Assembly: GCA_963669155.1 (NCBI GenBank)
Contig: OZ022577.1
Coordinates: 32,029,053 to 32,093,052 of the forward strand
DNA from: Arbacia lixula
Taxonomy: Eukaryota > Echinodermata > Echinoidea > Arbacioida > Arbaciidae
Direction: 5' to 3'
Length of the DNA: 64,000 nt
The translations under genes were made by a program, and so were the position numbers. A model generated the notes under the pieces. The model worked only from the letters and a program-made list of their open reading frames with translations, was not told where the DNA came from and ran no database searches. Positions 56,772 to 64,000 of the stretch are shown here, piece after piece (position 1 is the first letter of the stretch; each line of letters begins with the position of its first letter).

Positions 56772-57883
56772 TAGACAAGAATAACCGTCTCATTCGGGGC
56801 ATTTTTTGATCGAAATTACATTTTTGGATATACCTCCGGCGTTCAGAGGATCCAGATGCAATCTCAGCGGATTCAATGTCCTACAGAGACTGATTTTTTG
56901 TCGAGGGGCTTCACCGACGCTTGGTATTTCTGGGTTTACTGTTTCGTGTTACTTTTAGCACAAACCCAGGGTGGTATTCTGAGACCATTTTTGTTGTAAC
57001 TAATCGGTATTCTGAACACCATTTTATCTCTGTTGTAACTATTGTTTTAACTCTGTTTTAACTTTTGTTTTATCTCTCTCCCTTTGCCCGCCCATGCCAT
57101 TGTCATAGTTTGTGCGCACGCACGTAACCTTTGGCGCAAACAGTACAACCATATCTGTAACACGGTATTCTGACGACTGTTTTATCTTCTGTTGTAAACT
57201 CTGCCCATGTGCAAATATATGCCTGTGAGATAAAACAGGGTGGATGGTGTTTTAACTTTGTATAGTTATTTTTGATGAGCTCTTCTCTCGCGACAACTTC
57301 AACAACTAATCGCTCAACCTCTTCTGTGAGAAAATTCACACCTCTTTGAACCTTATTTGCCATGACTATCTTCAGCAAATTGTGTTTTTTCTTTAATTCT
57401 CTAGTATAACATGCACACAACATTAACACAAGCAAAAAAGCTAATGCAATATATTAAGCGCAAAATATAGCGCTAAAGCGCGCATATTAAAGCAAGGCGC
57501 GTTTCGCACGCTTTTGCCCAAGGGAGCAATCGAATTGGTTAAAACTTCTTGTATTAACCTCTAACAACATTTCCTACTGGTTAGACTTGTTGCACTGGGC
57601 GTGGTATTCCTGACTTACAACACCGTTAAAACGGTGTTCAGAATACCGTTTAACAACTGTTTTAGCGCTGTTGTAACTCACTGACTTACAACAGAGATAA
57701 AAACAGAAAGGTTAAAACAGAGATAAAATGGTGCTCAGAATATCGGACATAGATTGCAAAATCAGTCTCTGTAGAGTGTAGGACGTTGGATCCGCTGATA
57801 TTGCATCTGGCTCCTCTGAACGCCCTAGATTCGTGGCGATTAAATTTAAAGAATGCCCCGAATGAGACGATTATTCCTGTCTA
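56772..57883. mobile_element. Outer inverted-repeat element (TAGACA...TGTCTA) hosting another element
   Basis: The left arm (56772-about 56905) begins TAGACAAGAATAACCGTCTC and the right arm (about 57745-57883) is its inverse, ending GAGACGATTATTCCTGTCTA. Arms share CATTCGGGGCATT, GCGTTCAGAGG, CCAGATGCAAT and CAGAGACTGATTTT. They enclose a second inverted-repeat unit. No coding capacity. Confidence 0.7.
56973..57744. mobile_element. Inner element with GGTATTCTGA ends
   Basis: The left GGTATTCTGAGACCATTTTT is mirrored by AAAATGGTGCTCAGAATATC at the right. Internal repeats of the same motif (CGGTATTCTGAACACCATTT, ACGGTGTTCAGAATACCG) and the 18-bp palindrome ACACCGTTAAAACGGTGT (57620-57637) lie inside. 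It resembles the GGTATTCCGAAAA unit at 25707-26300 in layout. Confidence 0.6.
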
Positions 57884-58373
57884 TACCCCGGACCTCATCC
57901 CGATACTAGTTTCCTTCATCAAACTTCAAATATAATTATGAGGGTAACTTAGAAATGCAAGTACATACTTATCTACCTATATCTCAGCGCGGACCGTCTC
58001 GTATGATCAAATCTTTATACCGCAGTCCGTCACCTTTACCGTCTCAGAAGTGCAGAGGACAGTCGACTGAAGCCGATTGTAGCTCTACAGACACAATGTA
58101 CACACAAACAAAGTGTTAGCTTGCTTGCAAGCTACATGAAGCTGGCAATGCATGCTCGAGTATTACGCAAGACGAACTTCTATACACTTCGCCACTCTTG
58201 AAACCTTGCACTCAGCCGTAATGTTTCGCCAAGGCCAGGAATCGGTGGGTTCGCAGTGGGGTAGGGTTGGGGTTAGCCCCGGGACTGCTCCCGCGCAGCT
58301 GCGTGAGCGGGCTGGTCGCAGTAAGGTTGGGGTGTGCTCTAAATGATAGATAACGTTTCAATCAATCCTAATG

Positions 58374-58406
58374 ATCAATCAATCAATCAATCAACCAATC
58401 AATGAT
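58374..58406. repeat. (AATC)n microsatellite
   Basis: ATCAATCAATCAATCAATCA with one variant unit, upstream of CEP15. Confidence 0.85.
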
Positions 58407-58810
58407 CCTTTTGAAGTGTTTGCTCCCGGGTTTGCTCTGAAATCTTTTCTCAGAGCCCAGTATTAGTCTGTGAATTCAAATGCATTTTCACAAAGGCTTA
58501 CCTTAAATAGAGTTAACAATCAATAGTTAACCAAGTGAATCATATCAAAGTATGAATACTAGCACTCACTGTACACTAGGGAATATTAGGCACTTGGAAC
58601 TCAATACTAGCCAGTATAATATCTCTCTCTCTCTATTTTTTTTAAATGTAGCTACGGGGAATGTGCTTAATCAAGTTTACATGATATTAGAGTCTGCAGA
58701 ACAAAGACTACATAGTGCTATATAGCTATGCATGCACTGATGCTATGCCAACTCCGGACGCCTAAGCCGAGCCAAGCCAGCTGGCTGTGCGTCGTATCTT
58801 GACATTTAAA

Positions 58811-58866
58811 ATGGAAGCTGAATGGCTGGAGAGAGAGATCGAGCTGAATTTGAAACACGAAGAGAT
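58811..58866 (+). CDS. CEP15: CEP15 coding exon 1
   Basis: Residues 1-18 and two bases of residue 19: MEAEWLEREIELNLKHEE. Short first exons like this are easily missed; the phase and homology match support it. Confidence 0.82.
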
Positions 58867-61096
58867 GTGAGTAGAATTAGGTGTATTCATTGAGAAGTAG
58901 ATATTGGGAGAATTTAAAGATAGCGCTAGAAAGTTATTGAGATCGTGCCGCTGCCAGCTGCCTTTACCAGATCTAGTTTTCTTGTCCGACCGGCCAGGCA
59001 GGGGAGGTAAGCGGTGTGAATACCGCTTGGGAGTTCTTGGCGATGCGGCTAACTATATATTATAATTATACTATATATAAATTTATATAGCATAAAGCAT
59101 AGCATACGTATGTATGTTATGCTATAAATGTAACCGAAGTACATACACTAGATGGCTATACACTTATATAGCATAATTCACTTTCTGTGTCACTTAGTCT
59201 TAGTCACAGTTTTCTGCAGTGTTAACATAAATGTTGGAGATACCAATCTCTGCTTCTGTATTATACTTGCATGCTACATTATTGTACATTAACATTAAAT
59301 CAATATTAATATATTGCTCAAGTAGCAAGTTAAACTATAGTCTGTCTAGTTGCTTTATGACTGTAAGTGTACATGTCAGAAATTCATTTTCATAAAACAG
59401 AACATGATTAGAGTTATAGTTATTTCATACACTTCTTAATGTATTTAAACAAAGCATGAGATTTGGGCTTTATTATCTAAAATTGATTGAAATCTATTTA
59501 AATTTATTCGAATCGCATCAATCAGTATTGCTGATGTTTGATGATCATCCATCGTAATTGTAAATCATTTATTCAGTGAAATCGCAATAACCCTGTCTCC
59601 TTGATGTTCATATCTTGATTTCCAGTGTTTCAAGGAGGGAGTTTCTGCTTCACCGGTCAGTTGACAGCCTTAATGAGCAGGAAATGTACCAGAGCTCAGC
59701 CGCAAACCATAGGAGCAATGCCCAGAAGAGGAATAAGAAGTTGCTTCAGGTATCCATTAGCCTGTAATGCGCTATTGGTGAATTTTTGCACAAATAATAC
59801 ACACACATCTGACACATAAGAGTCAAATGCTTATAGGCCCTATCTTTGAGTGATTTTCAATGATTATCACTATAAGAATTTATTTTTGATAGAGTGTTTG
59901 CTTTTTAGTTTAACAGGTTTGAATACCATAACAGTGATTTCAACTAAGGTATATCCATTTGTGCACATACTGTCAGGAAAATTGGAGAAGAAAGAGATGA
60001 TCCTTCAAAAAGTTGAAAAATGTATAAAAGGTATCTATGATCAATTATTTCAGTTGATTGATTGGTATTTTCTGAAGAAGCCCTTTTGGTGAATGATTCA
60101 TTCACTATAATGTGTATTTAGCTGTTGTACCTGTTAATCATGAATGTAATTTCCTTTGACTCTGTCATAATTTATTTCTGTCCATATAAGCTGTATATTC
60201 TACAACTGCAAACATTATATTGCATTTTCTGATTTTTTTTTTTTTTTACTAACATGGAATATATGAGGTACCAAAGTGGTGTCGTCATATCCATTGTTAC
60301 ACCAGCTTCTGGTTCTAAACAACATCACTCAGTTGAGAGTTTCACTGGTCTGACATTGTCTAGCAGGCTAGTGTCAGGCACTCTCAATGAGAGTTCTGGC
60401 TGATGTTTGCTCTACCCACATAATTCAGAACCAGTTGTCTTGACAACATGCTCATATGACATCACACTTGGGTACTCTATAGCGGACCCAATCTTATTTC
60501 AACTTGTTGATTCCCTATTGATGTAGGAGATGGATGCATGCAAGGAGAGAATCAAACAGAGTATGAGAAGACCCCAGGCAACTGAGCTGGTCATGTTAAA
60601 GGTAATGCAATATTGCAACTCTTGTTCTTGATATTTTTGTGGATAATCAATGAATCATGGACATTTTGCACAGTATGAGGTTTTGTTTTAGTATAAGAAT
60701 AATTAAGTTGAGTTGAAGAGCCAACATTCAGGGGGAATTAATTATATTTCCCCACACCAACCTCTAATTTAGACCCATATGTTACTTTTAGGTTTCTGTG
60801 ACAGCTATGTTTGAAGAAATACATTTTCGTGAATATCAAATGCGAATGTCTATGTCACTATCGCAATTGACTAGTTTGACCATAGTTATGTGTTACGATA
60901 TCCCAATTCCTTCTAAAATGCTCATGTTGAATCCAAGATTGGAAATAATGTGCCTTTGATGTATTGGTAACTTGGTATTCTTTTTTTTTTCTTGCCACAG
61001 GAGAAATACTGGACTATGGTAGAGGAGGAATTGCCTGCATGGAAAATGGACGTGAAATTATCAGCCAGGAAGAGTAATCCGCCCTCTGCCAGATGA
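58811..61096 (+). CDS. CEP15: CEP15 (C3orf14-like) centrosomal protein, four exons
   Basis: Exons 58811-58866, 59626-59749, 60527-60601 and 61001-61096 join in phase to 116 residues (human: 128). The exon 1/2 join recreates KHEEIVSRREFLLHR, matching KRHEEIVSQRLMLLQ of human C3orf14. Near the C-terminus RRPQATELVMLKEKYWTMVE and EELPAWKMD align with [24 protein letters not shown]. The middle is a charged helix rich in Gln/Asn/Lys. Known: the vertebrate protein, now named CEP15, is associated with centrosomes and cilia; its molecular role is poorly defined. Donors are GAGAT|GTGAGT, CTTCAG|GTATCC and AAAG|GTAATG. The start Met is the first in frame and is preceded by a short GC-rich 5' UTR. Overall identity is modest, but the two conserved ends in the right order make the call firm. 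Confidence 0.88.
59626..59749 (+). CDS. CEP15: CEP15 coding exon 2
   Basis: Residues 19-60, VSRREFLLHRSVDSLNEQEM to KRNKKLLQ. Acceptor TTGATTTCCAG. Confidence 0.85.
60527..60601 (+). CDS. CEP15: CEP15 coding exon 3
   Basis: Residues 61-85, EMDACKERIKQSMRRPQATE to LVMLK. Acceptor TTGATGTAG; both ends phase 0. Confidence 0.83.
61001..61096 (+). CDS. CEP15: CEP15 coding exon 4 and stop
   Basis: Residues 86-116, EKYWTMVEEELPAWKMDVKL to PPSAR, TGA at 61094-61096. Acceptor is a long T run then CTTGCCACAG. Confidence 0.86.
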   Translation, partial: EKYWTMVEEELPAWKMDVKLSARKSNPPSAR

Positions 61097-64000
61097 TGTG
61101 GCTTAACCCGTAGCTCAGGGTTAGATTTTTGTGAGCCCTGGTCGAGTTAGGATGTCAAAATTTGCCATGGAAATGCAGTAACCAAAAGAAATGTGGCTTA
61201 ATTGCACCCTGTAAGGGTTTTGAGGTTTATTCATTGCCTGTTGTCCATTGTTTGTACAGCAAATTAGCAGCAGTTGCGCTGCTCAGTATCTGAGTGAAGA
61301 AAAGCCCGCCCACAAGTACATACAGGCTCAGTAAAGAATAGGTTGAGTGGTGGAAGTGTCTGGCCTTTAAAACACTTTATGTGACATATGTGGATTATTT
61401 CACCCTCGATACACACAAATCGCATAGAGCAGCATATTGTCAGGCACACTAAGGATGAATGTTTTGGGTTCAGATCATGCAGCCAGTGGCACTCATTGCC
61501 CAGGGATAAATGTGTCGATGGGACTTGCAAGTCAATCTTTGAAAGACTATGTAACAAATGCTTGTCCAGTTGTTTCATGGTAGCTAGCCAGGGAAGCTCT
61601 GCAAGAAGAGGAGATGGTGCACATATTGCATTCAAGTTTGAAATATCTCCAGTGACTAGAGGGCTTTAATGCTAAAAATACATGCTCCAGTCTGGTATTG
61701 GAAAAATCCTACGTAACAACATGCAGCTTCTGTATGTATGTAGAATTAGGATTGTGCATGTATTTTGTATCATGAGATTGTATGCAGGAATTATTGAAAT
61801 ATGCAGCACTCAAATAGTCCAGACTCGTGCCTAGGGCCAACAGTTCCCAGGTTGTCCATCTGCAATATTTTGATTATCTAGTACATGTATATACAAGTGC
61901 TTCATAAGAATAACTGTTTCCTTTTTGTTTCATGGGATTTTTCATGTTGTCTACTATATTCCAATTCAACTTATTCCCAGGTTTGTACTGTCCTTCCATG
62001 CGAGATAAGAGGAACAGGAAAAAGATATTCCTTCCTAATACTACCTCCTTACATTGACTTACATTCCAAAAATTGTTAAATGTGCTTTCAGTTAGTGTAA
62101 AAACCTGCCAAATGCCAATAAAGTATTCATTTATTTGTTGTTTTCAATTCAACACTGCCTGTGTACACATGTATAAGTTCCTTGTGAGTGCAAAATATAT
62201 TCCTTGGACCACAAACTCACACACCTACACACACATACACACACATTTTAAAATAGATGTTTATGATGATTACCTCGATAGACATCCACATGTAGGTGTG
62301 GATCAATCATTAATATACCTTCCATATAAGCATAAAATACATTTATGACTCGCACACACACACAATTTAAAATCACCAACGCGTGTGTGCTTACTTTGTA
62401 TTCTTCCATTTTGGCACAAGGTCCACAAGCTGTGTCATACAGTGTTCACTTGAATAATACCTCATGCAAGAAGGTATTTTAGATGACACAAGATTGTTCC
62501 ATTGGGGGACGATTCTTGCACAAACTACCTGTGGAGATATGTATATCGACTTCTGCATTTAAAATGGATTACGTGTTTTACATGCGGCGTGCATAATATG
62601 TGGCATTATGGGTGGTCTTTGTTTCATGTACAGGTACATGAATAAATGAAACTGTATATTATGTAAAATGTGTAATGACTGATGCACTTTATGTTGTATG
62701 GAGGAAAGTAAATCATATTTTGTTTTGTTTAATTAACAATATACACTTCAATTTACTCTCAAGAAATATTCCAATCTAAGCACATTTCACAAACAAAGGG
62801 TAACAATAACCATTTTCTTAGAAAATGTATCAGCTTGACCTGATCACTTTATTCACAAAGCTCAATGTAAACAAGCTTGCTCCTGCTGAACAATTAACTC
62901 ATAACATCACACCAAATTCCAGCTGAAATCAAGTTAACTGATAACAAAGTTTTCAGGGTGAGTTCATAAAAAATAGTACCTGAACTGACTGTATACTAGG
63001 ACCCATTTGTGAAGATTATTTTACTAATGAACATTTCGGGAGCTGTTTTTTTAAAAGGTCGACAAAGGAATCGAGTTTGAAATGTTAAGTAATGGTGTAT
63101 CCCAGAGCAATGGAAAAAATAGCTCGTACACAAAATGAAATGGACATAACTGATTGCCTTGCAAATGGGTGGACTACATCACATGGTTCCCAAACCTACA
63201 TTAATGAAATGATTCCATCGTTTTTGCACTTAATACATTTAAACTTCTCCAATACACAATTTCAAAATAAAGGGCATGGATTTTACATACTGACCCCTGT
63301 TGGTGCAATTGAACTACTCCTTCCCATTCTTGCTTAGAACTTGACTTAATTCTTTACTGATGTTAGTGGGTGAAGCAGCCTCTCCAAACACAAAAAAAAA
63401 TGCATGATAAACTGACTTTTTGTCATTCAAACCTTACATTACCAAGCCTTGACCCCCCATTGGCTTATTATACTAAATGAGTCTACCACCCTATCACAAC
63501 CTCCACATGTGATATCTAATACTGTATGGAATGTTTCCTTAAGAAATGATAGTGTCTGTATCTGTATTTGTACTCCTCGCTCAACCTCGATCAGTCTGCA
63601 TACTAGTACTAATATTTTAACACATGATAGGCTACAGCTTCTCAATCTGAAAACCACCTGAGTGTGGACGTACAGTTTGCTCTCTGTAGTTCTACTCAAG
63701 GCAACCACAAAGTAATTTCAAATGTTCACTTCATGGAACTTGGCTAGAGCCTGCAAGGATAAATCTTCACAAATGATTGAAAAGGTTTGGAGAAACATTA
63801 ACTGTCTCTGGTTCATTGTACATGAACAATATATATACATATCTTCCCTGAAGAAACAAATAATCATCCATGATCAGGACTGGCAAATTGTTATTTCAAG
63901 AGGAATACAATTGTCGCATCAGTGCTATAAAAAACAATTTGATGTGTTTACCACTATTTTGTCATCAAAAAGGGACATTTCAAAGGAGTTCCCTTCTTAA
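61097..64000 (+). other. CEP15 3' UTR and downstream DNA
   Basis: No further supported gene. AATAAA at 62117-62122 and at 62641-62646 are candidate polyadenylation signals. A CA-rich stretch lies at about 62216-62246. Open frames at 61264-61669 and 63092-63337 are not convincing. Confidence 0.45.
62117..62122 (+). terminator. Candidate polyadenylation signal AATAAA for CEP15
   Basis: CCAATAAAG followed by a T/GT-rich stretch (TTCATTTATTTGTTGTTTTC), about 1 kb after the stop; a second AATAAA lies 0.5 kb further on. Confidence 0.4.

Larger units (their letters stand above)
56135..58810. other. Divergent spacer between SMIM12 and CEP15 with nested elements
   Basis: Both promoters should lie here. 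It is dominated by the nested inverted-repeat elements at 56772-57883. A minus-strand donor-like AAG|GTAAGCC at 58501 could close a SMIM12 5' UTR exon, but no transcript supports it. GC-rich hairpins near 56722-56760 and 58280-58316 share CTCACGCAG and GACTGCTCCCGCG. Confidence 0.45.

Noticed and set aside
57103..57435. 110-codon minus-strand frame inside the nested element
   Set aside because: It contains a plausible helical stretch, but lies in a MITE with no transposase motif and no support as a gene.
61264..61669. Plus- and minus-strand frames of 93 and 123 codons downstream of CEP15, the plus frame with SQWHSLPRDKC reminiscent of LINE tails (WNSLP)
   Set aside because: The similarity rests on a few residues, and no other LINE motif or tail is present; more likely 3' UTR.
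63092..63337. 81-codon plus-strand frame
   Set aside because: No domain, no conserved neighbours, AT-rich composition of non-coding DNA.

Overview
This is a eukaryotic nuclear window: split genes with GT-AG introns, long AT-rich introns, polyadenylation signals, microsatellites and many small DNA transposons. The proteins are clearly metazoan. The exportin-1 is close to the vertebrate protein, one LINE fragment looks like the RTE clade, and the DNA is rich in TACATGTA-type palindromes. This suggests a marine invertebrate, and an echinoderm or similar deuterostome is my best guess. The species cannot be read from the sequence.

Four protein-coding genes are supported. (1) About 3.8-15.8 kb, minus strand: the 5' part of an RRBP1/kinectin-family ER membrane protein, four coding exons with a 10.4-kb intron, running off the left edge. 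(2) 29,230-47,697, plus strand: a complete exportin-1 (XPO1/CRM1) gene with 22 coding exons whose phases all join, giving 1,076 residues, followed by a long 3' UTR. (3) 55,865-56,134, minus strand: single-exon SMIM12 (89 aa), tail-to-tail with XPO1. (4) 58,811-61,096, plus strand: a four-exon CEP15 (formerly C3orf14) homologue of 116 aa, head-to-head with SMIM12.

The rest is intron, UTR and intergenic DNA with a dense layer of mobile elements: a hAT-like element with an exact 8-bp target duplication (12.7-13.7 kb) whose core recurs at 17.6-18.2 kb; palindromic TA-flanked MITEs (16.5, 26.6 and 27.6 kb); an RTE-like LINE 3' end (19.9-20.3 kb); a 145-bp-period degenerate array just upstream of XPO1; a pair of oppositely oriented TTAA-flanked MITEs in XPO1 introns 2 and 15, one with a recognisable empty site beside it; an element with 12-bp terminal inverted repeats carrying a CCGT microsatellite and six 157-bp repeats (intron 17); a CCCTA...TAGGG/TTAA element with G/C tracts inside its ends (intron 21); an element holding a telomere-like array (5.9-6.3 kb); and nested elements between SMIM12 and CEP15.

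The genes do not form a pathway. XPO1 is a nuclear export receptor, the RRBP1-like protein is an ER membrane protein, SMIM12 is a small membrane protein of unknown function, and CEP15 is centrosomal. I found no bacterial-type operon, CRISPR array, tRNA or rRNA. The most noteworthy content is the transposon architecture, not a new gene system.
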